Positions 1-10,999 of a stretch of 25,551 bases of DNA are shown piece by piece. Position numbers and translations under genes: made by a program. Location: the NCBI GenBank assembly GCA_035626675.1, contig DASPNH010000246.1, positions 1 through 25,551 on the forward strand. The letters are read 5' to 3'. The stretch is from DASPNH01 sp035626675. Lineage in GTDB: Bacteria; Desulfobacterota; Binatia; UBA1149; CAITLU01. The number at the start of each line of letters is the position of its first letter. Position 1 is the stretch's first letter. The notes under the pieces are model-generated. The model was not told the origin of the DNA and did not search any database. It was given only the letters and a program-made list of their open reading frames with translations.

Positions 1-1
1 G

Positions 2-151
2 CCGACCATGGCGGCGGTCCGCGGCCCACAAGGGATGGTCGAATGTGCGGGTGGCCTGACCGAAGAACCGCGACCTTGGAGGTCCATGCTGCCCGTCCCT
101 TGTGCGACTCAACCTCGCATTGCGGAGATTCCCATGGTAGCCACGATCTAA
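2..151 (+). other. possible C-terminal end of an upstream CDS (unidentified)
   Basis: A frame open from the window edge to a TAA at 149-151 gives about 49 residues ending in PMVATI. I do not recognise the product. In many bacteria parA follows rsmG, but these residues do not resemble the RsmG C-terminus I know. A second frame closes at a TGA at 57-59, so the upstream gene could equally end there. The 24 bases up to the parA ATG contain a short GGT repeat and no clear terminator. Confidence 0.2.
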
Positions 152-175
152 CCGTAAGTGCGGTGGTGGTGGTGT

Positions 176-985
176 ATGGGTCTGATCATTGCGGTGGCCA
201 ATCAAAAAGGCGGCGTCGGCAAGACCGCGACGGCGGTAAACCTGGGGGCGGCTCTTGCCCTCGAGGGGCGCCGCACTCTGCTGATCGACCTTGATTCTCA
301 GGGCAGCGCGACCAGTGGGCTGGGTGAGTCCAGGCGAACCGGCTTGTCGTCCTACGAGCTGCTTATCGGGCAGATCACCGTGGCAGACGCTGCTCGTCCC
401 ACGTGTGTGCCCGGACTCGACCTGGTATGCGCCACTCGGGACCTTGCGGGCGCCGAAGTCGAACTCGTGTCAACCCCCGACCGCCAATGGCGTCTTCGCG
501 ACCAGCTGACGCACGCGCGAACGTCTTACGATTTCGTTCTCATTGATTGTCCCCCCGCACTCGGGATGCTGACTCTGAACGCGCTCTCCTGCGCGGAAGG
601 TGTGCTCGTCCCGCTGCAGTGCGAGTTCTATGCGCTCGAGGGTCTGGGCGCATTGCTGGAGACCATCGAGCGTGTGCGTGCAGCGTTCAACCCCACGCTG
701 CAAGTCCTTGGAATTTTGCTGACCATGTACGATTCGCGCACGTCGCTCAGCCGCCAGGTGGCGCAAGAGGTCCGTGCTCACTTCCCGGACACCGTGCTGC
801 ACGCGATGGTGCCTCGCAACGTCAGGATCAGCGAAAGTCCATCCCACGGGATTCCCGTGGTCGTTTACGATCCTGCCTCGACGGGGTCGGCGGCTTACCG
901 GCAGGTGGGACGAGAGCTTCTGCAGATTTGTGCGCGCCGCGCGGATAGCGAGCAGGCGATAGGGGAGGGAGGAGCGTGGAGATGA
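176..985 (+). CDS. parA: ParA/Soj chromosome-partitioning ATPase
   Basis: Cytoplasmic deviant-Walker ATPase that works with ParB to segregate the replication-origin region. The protein opens MGLIIAVANQKGGVGKTA: the KGGVGKT Walker A motif with its signature lysine lies at residues 11-17. The VLIDCPP Walker B-type strand follows in the middle, and a conserved VPRNVRISESPSHGIPV segment lies near the C-terminus. At 269 aa it is a normal length. I chose ATG 176 over an in-frame GTG at 158, because the family starts only a few residues before the first strand. The extra GTG-derived residues (RWWWC) come from a GGT repeat. No strong Shine-Dalgarno precedes either start. The stop overlaps the parB start, so the two are co-translated. 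A parS site was not found in the window. Confidence 0.95.
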   Translation: MGLIIAVANQKGGVGKTATAVNLGAALALEGRRTLLIDLDSQGSATSGLGESRRTGLSSYELLIGQITVADAARPTCVPGLDLVCATRDLAGAEVELVSTPDRQWRLRDQLTHARTSYDFVLIDCPPALGMLTLNALSCAEGVLVPLQCEFYALEGLGALLETIERVRAAFNPTLQVLGILLTMYDSRTSLSRQVAQEVRAHFPDTVLHAMVPRNVRISESPSHGIPVVVYDPASTGSAAYRQVGRELLQICARRADSEQAIGEGGAWR

Positions 986-1878
986 GGCAACCGTTAGGCC
1001 GTGGGCTCGATGCGATACTGGGTGGCGCGAATGAGCTGCCTACCGAAGATTCTGCCTACTCGAAAGGGGGCGTAAATTCAGGCAAACCGCTGATGGTCCC
1101 TATCGAGCGGGTGATTGCTGGACGCGGACAGCCGCGCCGCACCTTCGACGACAAGCATCTCGAGGAACTCGCGGCCTCTATCCGCGAAAACGGGATTCTT
1201 CAGCCGCTGGTCGTGGTGGCTCGCTCGGGAAGCTACGAACTGATCGCGGGCGAGCGGCGCTTGCGAGCGGCAGCGCGAGCCGGATTGGACAAGGTGCCGG
1301 TCGTCATCCGCGAGGGGGTTTCCGACTCTCAACATCTCGAGCTGGCGCTGGTCGAAAACATCCAGCGTGAGGATCTCGGGCCGCTCGAGCGCGCTCGGGC
1401 CTATGAAAGGCTGCTCGAAACCTACGGCCACACGCAGGACGACATCGCGCGCAAGATCGGCAAGTCGCGATCGGCTGTCGCCAACACGCTGCGACTTCTG
1501 GCGCTGCCGCAGCCCGTCCTCGAAGCGCTGGAGCAAGGTCTGCTGAGCGAAGGCCACGCGCGGCCGCTTCTGGCCCTGCCGACGGCGTCACGACAGATCG
1601 AGGGGATGCAGGTCATCATACGGCGCGCGCTTTCGGTGCGAGATGCGGAGCAGCTCGTCAAGGAGTGGACACAGAGCGGGCCCGACGACTCTGGCGAGCC
1701 CCATGCGTCCAAGCGAAAGCAGCCATCCTCATTGATGGAGCAATCCCTGAGCCGCACGTTGGGGACGAAGGTTCGTTTGCGAGGCAGCGACGCCAAGGGA
1801 CGGATCGAGATTGAGTTCTATTCGCGCGAGGAATTAACGCGCCTAATCGAGATTCTGACTTCGCGTTCGAGTCGTTGA
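982..1878 (+). CDS. parB: ParB/Spo0J chromosome-partitioning CTPase
   Basis: Binds parS, loads as a CTP-dependent clamp and stimulates ParA. The start MRQPLGRGLDAILGG is the classic ParB N-terminus that contacts ParA. The CTP-binding motif GERRLRAA and the ENIQREDLGPLERA segment follow. Next comes a helix-turn-helix region (ARKIGKSRSAVANTLRLLALP), and the C-terminal dimerisation part ends near residue 298. I chose ATG 982 over GTG 976: the purine-rich Shine-Dalgarno run at 962-974 sits 7 nt before ATG 982 but only 1 nt before GTG 976. ATG 982 also gives a 4-nt ATGA overlap with the parA stop. Confidence 0.95.
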   Translation: MRQPLGRGLDAILGGANELPTEDSAYSKGGVNSGKPLMVPIERVIAGRGQPRRTFDDKHLEELAASIRENGILQPLVVVARSGSYELIAGERRLRAAARAGLDKVPVVIREGVSDSQHLELALVENIQREDLGPLERARAYERLLETYGHTQDDIARKIGKSRSAVANTLRLLALPQPVLEALEQGLLSEGHARPLLALPTASRQIEGMQVIIRRALSVRDAEQLVKEWTQSGPDDSGEPHASKRKQPSSLMEQSLSRTLGTKVRLRGSDAKGRIEIEFYSREELTRLIEILTSRSSR

Positions 1879-1966
1879 AACTTTGACAACCTGAGGGTGC
1901 GATGGTAGCGGAGGGCGCTTCCCGGCCACCACCATCGTCCTCTGGCGATTCGATCGCGAGGGCTGC

Positions 1967-2045
1967 GGACCGCGTTTGGCCAGGTCGCGTTGTCAGCTCG
2001 CCGGCCTGCGAGCTGAAGAAACGAGAGGGGCCAAAACGCGCGTCT
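1967..2045 (+). promoter_or_regulatory. long nested stem-loop in the leader of the atp operon
   Basis: Three stacked helices can be read directly. The inner hairpin pairs 1993-2001 with 2008-2016 (9 perfect pairs, loop CGGCCT). An outer stem pairs CGCGTTTGGCC at 1971-1981 with GGCCAAAACGCG at 2029-2040 (11 pairs, one bulged A). A basal stem pairs 1967-1970 with 2042-2045 across a bulged C at 2041. The structure ends 1 nt before the atpF' ATG at 2047. The only purine-rich Shine-Dalgarno-like run (AGAGGGG, 2024-2030) lies partly in the outer stem. No U tract follows, so it is not a simple terminator. Upstream, a perfect TTGACA stands at 1883-1888 without a good -10. A regulatory role is inferred. 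Confidence 0.5.
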
Positions 2046-2046
2046 T

Positions 2047-2484
2047 ATGCTGACCTTTCCGCCGGATTTCACTTTCCTGATTCAGCTAGTGGCGTTCTTC
2101 GGCCTGCTGTTTCTCATGGGCCGTCTCCTCTTCGTTCCGTATCTGGAACTGCTCGACGAGCGCCAGGCAAGGACAGTTGGCGACGCTGCGCTGGCAGCGG
2201 AGCAGACGGTCGAAGCTCAGGCCCTGGCTGCTCGTATCGATGAGGACCTGGCGCGTGCGCGGTCGCAGACCATGAGCGAGGTCGACGCGATCCGACGCCA
2301 AACCAAGGACGAAGAGCGGGAGATTTTCGCCAGGGCCCAGGCGGACGCCGCCGCGCGGCTCGGCGAGCTTCGAACCGCCGTTTCTTCCGCGACCACGGAA
2401 GCACGGCAGGCTCTCGGCACTGAGGCCAAAGCGCTGGCAGACCGGATGGTCGCAGCGGTGCTCGGCAAGGGACTCGACGCATGA
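2047..2484 (+). CDS. atpF': F-type ATP synthase subunit b' (FO peripheral stalk)
   Basis: 145-aa subunit of the FO peripheral stalk, anchored in the inner membrane. The N-terminus is one transmembrane helix (about residues 8-30, rich in F, L and V). After it comes the VPYLELLDERQ turn typical of b/b' subunits, then a long charged coiled coil to the end. Having both b' and b marks the heterodimeric stalk seen in deltaproteobacteria, alphaproteobacteria and cyanobacteria. It is the first gene of the operon, and the stop overlaps the next start by 4 nt (ATGA). No Shine-Dalgarno lies at normal spacing: AGAGGGG at 2024-2030 is 16 nt from the ATG and lies within a predicted stem. The b' rather than b assignment rests on gene order and the absence of a signal peptide. 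Confidence 0.9.
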   Translation: MLTFPPDFTFLIQLVAFFGLLFLMGRLLFVPYLELLDERQARTVGDAALAAEQTVEAQALAARIDEDLARARSQTMSEVDAIRRQTKDEEREIFARAQADAAARLGELRTAVSSATTEARQALGTEAKALADRMVAAVLGKGLDA

Positions 2485-3065
2485 GACGCGACGCACGGGC
2501 CATGGCCTTGTCTTCGCTGCTGCTCCTTGGCTCCGCCCCTGCGTTGGCGGCCTCCGGAGCCGGCGACCATGGAAATGGTCACTCGGCAGCCGCCTGGCTG
2601 ACCCTGGCATTCTCGTTCGTCAATTTTTTCATCTTCTCCTTCGTCATGTACCGCTTCGCGTGGCCGGCCCTTCGCGACTTTCTGGTCAACCGCAGTCGTG
2701 AGTTGCAGGAGGCAATGTCGGTGGCCGCCAACGCCAGGGAAGAGGCCGAGCGAATCCGACGCGAGTACGCCGTCAAGGAAGCCGCGCTCGGAGAGACTCG
2801 CCGCGCCATGATCGAGGAACTGCGCGAGAGCGCCGAGCGCGATCGTGAGCGGCTCCTGGAAGAGGCGCGCCTGGCGGGCGAGCGCTTGCGCGCCGACGCG
2901 GAAAGACGCGCCGAGTCGGAGCTGGCGCGTGCCCGCCGCGAGCTGAGGGCCGAAGCCGCACGTCTGGCGGCGGAGATTGCCGAGCGCGACATTCGCAGCC
3001 GCCTCGGTGATGCGGACCAGTCACGTCTGGTGCAGGAATTTGTCGAGGGAGTCTCGCAGTCATGA
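2481..3065 (+). CDS. atpF: F-type ATP synthase subunit b with signal-like N-terminus
   Basis: Second peripheral-stalk subunit, 194 aa. It begins with a signal-peptide-like segment (MRRDARAMALSSLLLLG...ALAAS, residues 1-25). A Gly/His-rich linker (GDHGNGHS) and one transmembrane helix (about 36-58) follow. The rest is a very Arg/Glu/Ala-rich coiled coil ending in the delta-binding tail. Cleavable-looking N-termini with a Gly/His linker are common on deltaproteobacterial AtpF. Start and stop both overlap neighbouring genes by 4 nt (ATGA), indicating translational coupling with atpF' and atpH. Confidence 0.93.
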   Translation: MRRDARAMALSSLLLLGSAPALAASGAGDHGNGHSAAAWLTLAFSFVNFFIFSFVMYRFAWPALRDFLVNRSRELQEAMSVAANAREEAERIRREYAVKEAALGETRRAMIEELRESAERDRERLLEEARLAGERLRADAERRAESELARARRELRAEAARLAAEIAERDIRSRLGDADQSRLVQEFVEGVSQS

Positions 3066-3595
3066 TCGGCGGTTCGATCGCACGGCGTTATGCCCGCGCG
3101 CTCTTCGAGCTCGCGCGGGAGACGGACGAGGTCGAGGGTACGGCCCCCTCGCTGGCGGTCCTCGCCCAGGCCGTCGAGCAACAGGAGCCGGGGACGTTGG
3201 CTCCAGGCCTGCTGACGCGCGAGCAGCGCCAGTCCCTTGCCGGTGCATTGTCGAAGCAGGTTTCGCCGTTGCTCGGCCGGTTCCTGGCAATCGTCGCCGA
3301 GAATGACCGCCTCGAGCATCTGCCGCGCATCCACGAGTGGTTCCAGCGTTTGCAGGACGAGGCAGCCGATCGCGTTCGCGTCCGTGTGCGTAGCGCGGCT
3401 CGGCTGAGCGCGGAGCAGATCGACGCCATCCGGACCCGCTTCCAGAAAGTGACGGGCCACGGGGTGCTGACGGAAACCGAGGTCGATCCCGCCCTGATTG
3501 GCGGTGTGACGGTCGAAGCCGAGGGAAAGGTCTACGACGGCAGCGTGCGTACCCAGCTTCAGCGCTTGGAGCGGCTGATGGCGGGGCAAGGCTGA
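3062..3595 (+). CDS. atpH: F-type ATP synthase subunit delta
   Basis: Links the peripheral stalk to the top of the alpha3-beta3 head (OSCP equivalent). It has 177 aa, the normal size. The N-terminus IARRYARALFELA is the family signature. The C-terminal half carries the LIGGVTVEAEGKVYDGSVRTQLQRL motif that defines the subunit. It overlaps atpF by 4 nt at the start. A 72-nt spacer to the chosen atpA start follows, the largest gap within the operon. Confidence 0.95.
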   Translation: MIGGSIARRYARALFELARETDEVEGTAPSLAVLAQAVEQQEPGTLAPGLLTREQRQSLAGALSKQVSPLLGRFLAIVAENDRLEHLPRIHEWFQRLQDEAADRVRVRVRSAARLSAEQIDAIRTRFQKVTGHGVLTETEVDPALIGGVTVEAEGKVYDGSVRTQLQRLERLMAGQG

Positions 3596-3667
3596 GCCGA
3601 CACCACGGCGTTGAAACAGACGCCCGCGGCCGCAGGCCCCGGGATCGAAGGAAACGGGAGAAATTTG

Positions 3668-5179
<1,512 letters not shown>

Positions 5180-5186
5180 GACAGCC

Positions 5187-6038
<852 letters not shown>

Positions 6039-6051
6039 GGAGTCGGTACTC

Positions 6052-7458
6052 ATGGCAACGGGTCGAATCACACAGGTCATTGGCGGCGTCGTGGACGTGG
6101 AGTTCCCTCCTGGTCAGGTGCCTCCCATTCTGCAGGCGCTGACGGTGACCAATCCGGCCATCGACGACCAGCTCGACAACTTGGTTCTGGAGGTCGCCGC
6201 GCATCTCGGTGAGAACACGGTCCGCTCCGTGGCGATGGATTCCAGCGAAGGCCTCGTACGCGGCGCCGAAGTGACCGATACGGGGAACAAGATCGTCACG
6301 CCCGTCGGAGATGCCGTCCTGGGTCGCATCATCAACGTGATCGGCAAGCCCGTCGATGGTGGACCGCCGATCAAGACGGACAAGTATCTTCCCATTCACC
6401 GCCCCGCCCCCGACTACACCGAGCAGGCGACCACGGTCGAGGCATTCGAGACAGGCATCAAGGTCGTCGATCTGCTGTGCCCGTACGCCAAGGGCGGAAA
6501 GATCGGGCTTTTCGGCGGCGCCGGCGTGGGCAAAACCGTCATCATCCTGGAGCTGATCAACAACGTCGCCACGCAGCACGGCGGCTATTCGGTCTTCGGC
6601 GGCGTCGGTGAGCGCACGAGAGAAGGCAACGATCTTTGGATCGAGATGAAGGAGTCGGGCGTCATCGACAAGGCCGCACTCGTGTACGGCCAGATGAACG
6701 AGCCGCCCGGTGCGCGCGCTCGCGTCGCTCTGACCGCCTTGACGTGCGCGGAGTACTTTCGCGACACCGAGGGCAAGGACGTGCTGTTGTTCATCGACAA
6801 CATCTTCCGATTCACACAGGCAAACTCCGAGGTGTCGGCGTTGCTCGGCCGCATGCCGTCGGCTGTAGGCTATCAGCCGACGCTGTCGACCGATCTCGGT
6901 GGTCTGCAGGAGCGCATCACCACGACGACCAAGGGCTCGATCACCTCGGTTCAGGCGATCTACGTTCCCGCCGACGATCTGACCGACCCGGCTCCGGCCA
7001 CGACGTTCGCGCACCTGGACGCCACCACCGTTCTATCGCGCCAGATCGCCGAATTGGGAATCTATCCTGCCGTCGACCCACTCGATTCGACTTCGCGCAT
7101 TCTGGACCCCAACATCGTCGGCGAGGAGCACTACAAGGTCGCTCGTGACGTTCAGCAGGTACTGCAGCGTTACAAGGACCTGCAGGACATCATCGCCATT
7201 CTGGGCATGGACGAGCTCTCCGAGGACGACAAGCTGCTGGTGGCCCGGGCGCGTAAGATCCAGCGTTTCCTGTCGCAGCCTTTCACCGTGGCAGAGTCTT
7301 TCACCGGCACGCCGGGCGCGTACGTGAAGCGTGAGGATACGATTCGCGCATTCCGTGAGCTGGTAGCGGGTCAGCACGACGATCTGCCGGAGCAGGCCTT
7401 CTACATGGTCGGCACGATCGAGCAGGCCATCGAGAAGGCACGCAAGATGGCCGCCTGA
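6052..7458 (+). CDS. atpD: F-type ATP synthase subunit beta (catalytic)
   Basis: Catalytic subunit that makes or hydrolyses ATP, 468 aa. Visible are the Walker A motif in GLFGGAGVGKTVI, the GERTREGNDLW block carrying the catalytic Glu, and LLFIDNIFRFTQA (Walker B). ALLGRMPSAVGYQPTL and the DELSEDDKLLVARARKIQRFLSQPF motif (equivalent to the DELSEED region) are also present. The start is supported by AAGGAG at 6037-6042. Sequence and length are fully canonical. Confidence 0.98.
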   Translation: MATGRITQVIGGVVDVEFPPGQVPPILQALTVTNPAIDDQLDNLVLEVAAHLGENTVRSVAMDSSEGLVRGAEVTDTGNKIVTPVGDAVLGRIINVIGKPVDGGPPIKTDKYLPIHRPAPDYTEQATTVEAFETGIKVVDLLCPYAKGGKIGLFGGAGVGKTVIILELINNVATQHGGYSVFGGVGERTREGNDLWIEMKESGVIDKAALVYGQMNEPPGARARVALTALTCAEYFRDTEGKDVLLFIDNIFRFTQANSEVSALLGRMPSAVGYQPTLSTDLGGLQERITTTTKGSITSVQAIYVPADDLTDPAPATTFAHLDATTVLSRQIAELGIYPAVDPLDSTSRILDPNIVGEEHYKVARDVQQVLQRYKDLQDIIAILGMDELSEDDKLLVARARKIQRFLSQPFTVAESFTGTPGAYVKREDTIRAFRELVAGQHDDLPEQAFYMVGTIEQAIEKARKMAA

Positions 7459-7459
7459 G

Positions 7460-7849
7460 ATGAGACTGCGCATCGTCACGCCGGCCTCCGCGATCGTCGA
7501 TACGGAGGTCTCGGAGGTCATCGCTCCCGGTAGCGAAGGCGAATTCGGGGTATTGCCCCTCCACGTCACCTTCCTCGGTGCGCTTGCGCCGGGAGTGCTG
7601 ACCTATGTCGAAGGCGGCGTGCGCAAAAAGGTGGTCATCGGCGGCGGCTATGCCGAGGTTCGCGATGACGTCGTCACCGTGCTCGCCGACTCGGCCGAGC
7701 TTCCGTCACAGATCGACCTTGCCGGAGCGCGCGCCGATCTGGCGCGGCTGGAGCAGGCAGCTGCCAGTGGGTCGGAGGATTCTCAGCGCATCGAGCAGTT
7801 GCTCCGTGAGCTTTCGATCGCGCGAGCCCGCGTAGCCGCAGCAAACTGA
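7460..7849 (+). CDS. atpC: F-type ATP synthase subunit epsilon
   Basis: Small rotor and regulatory subunit of F1, 129 aa. The N-terminal beta-sandwich is recognisable (RLRIVTPASAIVDTEVSEVIAPGSEGEFGVLPLHVTFL), followed by the KVVIGGGYAEVRDDVVTVLADSAE strand set and a C-terminal helical hairpin. The ATG is separated from the atpD stop by one base. It is the last atp gene here; an 85-nt spacer with no clear hairpin terminator follows. Genes for subunits a and c are not in the window. Confidence 0.95.
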   Translation: MRLRIVTPASAIVDTEVSEVIAPGSEGEFGVLPLHVTFLGALAPGVLTYVEGGVRKKVVIGGGYAEVRDDVVTVLADSAELPSQIDLAGARADLARLEQAAASGSEDSQRIEQLLRELSIARARVAAAN

Positions 7850-7890
7850 CGCGGCCCGACCTTCCTCGTGACGACCCGCCAGGGTCCGCC

Positions 7891-7918
7891 TTGTTGCTCG
7901 AGCGTCTCGGCGTATAAG
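7891..7918 (+). promoter_or_regulatory. candidate promoter for the DUF255 protein gene
   Basis: TTGTTG at 7891-7896 and TATAAG at 7913-7918 are separated by 16 nt. Transcription would begin near 7925, about 10 nt before the ATG at 7935, giving a very short leader. The -35 match is only partial (TTG), so this is a moderate guess. Confidence 0.35.
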
Positions 7919-7934
7919 CGAAACAGGCCCGGCG

Positions 7935-9992
7935 ATGTCATCGGCTCCTCGCAATCGTCTCGCGGACGAACCGTCCCTCTACCTGCGTCAGCACGGGTCC
8001 AATCCCGTGGACTGGTACCCATGGGGCGAGGAGGCTCTCGGCCGCGCGCGCCGCGAGGACAAGCCGATCCTGCTGAGCATCGGCTACTCGGCGTGCCACT
8101 GGTGTCACGTCATGGAGCGCGAGTCGTTCGAGAACGAGCAGATTGCCGCGCTCATGAACGAACTGTTCGTCTGCATCAAGGTCGACCGCGAGGAACGACC
8201 GGACCTCGACCATCTCTACATGAAGGCGGTGCAGGGAATGACGGGCCATGGCGGCTGGCCCATGACGGTGTTCCTGACGCCTCAGGGCAAGCCGTTCTAC
8301 GCCGGCACCTATTTCCCACCTGCCGACCGGGGCACGATGCCCGCGTTTCCCCGTGTTCTTGCAGGCGTGGCGCGGGCCTATGCCGACCAGCGCGAAGAAG
8401 TGCTGAAGAGCGCTCAGCGTGTCGCCGACTTCCTTGGTCGCGACCACAGCCGGGCATCGGCACCGGTGATCACCGGCGAAGCGATCTCCGCCGCCGCCGA
8501 GACGCTGGTGGCAGCCATGGATGAAGAGCACGGCGGCTTCGGCAAGGCGCCGAAGTTCCCCGGTAGCATGGCGCTGACACTGCTGATGGACGTCGAGGCG
8601 ACGGCAGCGAATCCGCGCCGGCGCATGCTGGTCCGGCGCACGCTCGACGCCATGGCGGACGGCGGCATCCATGACCACCTCGGAGGAGGATTCCACCGCT
8701 ACAGCGTCGATCGCATCTGGCTGGTCCCGCACTTCGAGAAGATGCTCTACGACCAGGCTCTGCTCGCCAGAACGTACGCCGATGCCGCGGCGTTCTTCCA
8801 CGATGGCCGCTACGGCGAAGTTTCCGAGAGCATCCTGGAATACGTGCTGCGGGAGATGACATCGCCCGAGGGCGGTTTTCATGCCACCCAGGACGCCGAC
8901 TCGGAAGGAGAAGAGGGAAAGTTCTTCGTCTGGAGCAAGGACGAGATCGAAACCCTTCTCGATCCGCAGGCTGCCGCCCTGTTCTGCCGAGTCTACGGCG
9001 TCACCAGTGAAGGAAATTTCGAGGGGCGCGTGATCCTGCATCGAGCCGTCTCGCAAGCGCAGCTCGGCGAGGAGCTGGGCGAGCATGCCGTGACGGCGGA
9101 GGCGTCGCTGGCCGAATCGCGTCGCCGCCTGTTCGAAGCTCGTGGAGGCAGAATCGCTCCGGCACGGGACGACAAGATCTGCACCGATTGGAACGGATTG
9201 ATGATCACCGCCATGGCCGTGGCGGGCCAGCGGCAAAGTCGCGACGACTTCGTCGCTGCTGCAATGCGAGCCATTGATTTCGTGCGTGACAGCCTGACCT
9301 CTGCCGATGCGCTGTTTCACGTCTACGCGCAAGGCCAGGCCAAAGTTCCCGGCTTTCTCGACGACTACGCGTTCTTCGGCCGCGGTTGCCTGGACGCGTT
9401 CATTGCCGGCGGGCGCCTGGAGGACTTTGCCACTGCGCGGCGGTGCGCGGATGAGCTGCTCGCAACGTTCGAGGATCGTGAGCGCGGCGGCTTCTTCTTC
9501 TCCGGCACGGGCGGCGAGGAGCTCCTCGCTCGGACCAGGGACCTGTTCGATGGTGCCGTCCCATCCGGGAACTCGGTGGCAGCCGAGCTCATGCTGCGGC
9601 TCTGGGAGCTGACTGGCGAAGAGCGGTACAGGCGGGCAGGTCAGGCCGTCATCGACGCTTTTGGAGAGGACGCTTTTAGAAACCCCTATGGCGGCTCGCA
9701 CCTGCTGTGCGTCGCCGATCGGAACCGGCGTGGCTGGTCGACACTCGTCATCGTCGGCGACAAAGCGTCGCGCGGAGGGCTCCAACGCGCCGCACTGGAG
9801 ACATACGTTCCGGAGCTTTCAGTCGTCGTCCAGGACGGAACATCCATCGCGGAGGGCCTTCCCTCGGCATTGCAGCACAAGGAAGGCATTGGTGGCCGTC
9901 CCACCGGGTATCTTTGCCGCGGGTCCCGCTGCAGCAACCCGGTGCATCATCCCGACGAGCTCCGGGCACTTCTCGGGAATTCCGAAGCTTGA
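7935..9992 (+). CDS. thioredoxin-domain/DUF255 protein (YyaL/SPATA20 family)
   Basis: 685-aa cytosolic-looking protein of the YyaL/spermatogenesis-associated 20 family. The N-terminal thioredoxin-like domain (about 1-170) carries SACHWCHVM with the CxxC at residues 54-57, plus the family motifs SNPVDWYPWG, KVDREERPDLD and GGWPMTVFLTP. The remainder is an alpha/alpha-barrel glycosidase-like domain, with LVPHFEKMLYDQALL, TQDADSEGEEGKFFVW and DDKICTDWNGLMI. The C-terminus YLCRGSRCSNPVHHPDEL is also conserved. The biochemical activity of the family is unsettled: a redox role is suggested by CxxC and a sugar-related role by the fold. No signal peptide is visible. It lies 85 nt after atpC, probably with its own promoter, and 32 nt before the L,D-transpeptidase. 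Confidence 0.93.
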   Translation: MSSAPRNRLADEPSLYLRQHGSNPVDWYPWGEEALGRARREDKPILLSIGYSACHWCHVMERESFENEQIAALMNELFVCIKVDREERPDLDHLYMKAVQGMTGHGGWPMTVFLTPQGKPFYAGTYFPPADRGTMPAFPRVLAGVARAYADQREEVLKSAQRVADFLGRDHSRASAPVITGEAISAAAETLVAAMDEEHGGFGKAPKFPGSMALTLLMDVEATAANPRRRMLVRRTLDAMADGGIHDHLGGGFHRYSVDRIWLVPHFEKMLYDQALLARTYADAAAFFHDGRYGEVSESILEYVLREMTSPEGGFHATQDADSEGEEGKFFVWSKDEIETLLDPQAAALFCRVYGVTSEGNFEGRVILHRAVSQAQLGEELGEHAVTAEASLAESRRRLFEARGGRIAPARDDKICTDWNGLMITAMAVAGQRQSRDDFVAAAMRAIDFVRDSLTSADALFHVYAQGQAKVPGFLDDYAFFGRGCLDAFIAGGRLEDFATARRCADELLATFEDRERGGFFFSGTGGEELLARTRDLFDGAVPSGNSVAAELMLRLWELTGEERYRRAGQAVIDAFGEDAFRNPYGGSHLLCVADRNRRGWSTLVIVGDKASRGGLQRAALETYVPELSVVVQDGTSIAEGLPSALQHKEGIGGRPTGYLCRGSRCSNPVHHPDELRALLGNSEA

Positions 9993-10024
9993 CGGCGATA
10001 CCGCAACCGATGCAGAGGTCAGGG

Positions 10025-10999
10025 ATGAGAAATGCCGGCACGATCTTCGCGCTGTGGGTTCTCACCGCCCCACGCATCGCCTGCGGCTTCGACGCGGAGG
10101 GACCGATACAGCTGGCAACCGAGGAGCGGCGACCGCTCCCACGCCACGAGCTGTCCGCGTCCGCCGATGTGATCGGCCGACTGCGCACGCACACTGCAGC
10201 CAAGGGCGAGACCTTCCTGGAGATCTCACGCACCTTCGATCTGGGCTTCAACGAGATGGTTCTCGCCAACCGGTCGGCTGACCCCTGGGTCCCTCCGACG
10301 GCGGAGGCTCTGGTCGTACCGACGCGCTGGATCCTGCCCGATGCTCCCCGCCAGGGACTGGTGCTGAACATTCCCGAGATGCGGATGTTCTACTTTCCCA
10401 AGGACGGGGGAGTCATGACTGTGCCGGTCGGGCTCGGTCGCGAGGATTGGCAGACGCCGCAAGGATCGTTTCGCGTCGCGAGCAAGACGGTCAATCCGAC
10501 GTGGACGATTCCGGAATCCATTCGGAAGGAACGGATCGCAGAGAACGGATTCAGCGAGTACGTCATCCCTGGCGGCACTCCGGAGAATCCGCTGGGTCGT
10601 TATCGCCTCGAGCTTTCGCTTCCCGCTTACGGCATTCACGGCAGCAACAAGGCCTGGGGCGTCGGAATGCAGGTGAGCCATGGATGCCTGCGTCTCTACA
10701 ACGAGGACATCGCATCCCTGTTTCCCCTCGTTCCTGTCGGAACGCCGGGTGTTTTTCTGTATCAGCCGGTAAAGGTCGGCATGCATCGAGGACGAGTGCT
10801 TGTTGAAGTGCACGAGGATATCTATGGGTTGCAACCGAGCCTGTTTGCCGAAGCCGAGAACCTGCTGGGCAGGCGTGGCTGGACCTCGCTGGTGGATCCG
10901 GAGCTGCTCGAATCGGTAGTGGAAGCACAGAATGGCATACCGACCGATGTTAGCTGGGTAGACTCCTCGGCCAACCACGACCGAAACGTCTCAAAATGA
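10025..10999 (+). CDS. periplasmic L,D-transpeptidase (YkuD/ErfK family)
   Basis: 324-aa exported enzyme expected to cross-link peptidoglycan or attach proteins to it through a catalytic cysteine. Residues 1-21 form a short signal peptide. Residues 55-105 resemble a LysM-type module (AKGETFLEISRTFDLGFNEMVLANR). The YkuD domain spans about 110-255, with IHGSN (His205) and SHGCLRLYNED (His219, Cys221, Arg223), which is the intact active site. The last 70 residues have no obvious domain. ATG 10025 is preceded by AGAGG at 10014-10018 and starts the signal peptide; the open frame extends further upstream into the previous gene, but that is not coding. It ends exactly at a strong terminator. Confidence 0.93.
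   Translation: MRNAGTIFALWVLTAPRIACGFDAEGPIQLATEERRPLPRHELSASADVIGRLRTHTAAKGETFLEISRTFDLGFNEMVLANRSADPWVPPTAEALVVPTRWILPDAPRQGLVLNIPEMRMFYFPKDGGVMTVPVGLGREDWQTPQGSFRVASKTVNPTWTIPESIRKERIAENGFSEYVIPGGTPENPLGRYRLELSLPAYGIHGSNKAWGVGMQVSHGCLRLYNEDIASLFPLVPVGTPGVFLYQPVKVGMHRGRVLVEVHEDIYGLQPSLFAEAENLLGRRGWTSLVDPELLESVVEAQNGIPTDVSWVDSSANHDRNVSK

Noticed and set aside
1883..1911. Complete sigma-70 promoter before the atp operon
   Set aside because: TTGACA is perfect, but at 16-18 nt spacing the -10 candidates (such as TAGCGG) match poorly, so I mention only the -35.
1900..1937. parB terminator from the CGATGGT/ACCATCG inverted repeat
   Set aside because: Seven pairs around a 24-nt loop and no U tract; not convincing as a terminator.
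9313..9328. ParB-binding parS-like site
   Set aside because: TGTTTCACGT matches the first 10 bases of the parS palindrome, but the second half does not (11 of 16 overall), and it lies inside a coding gene.
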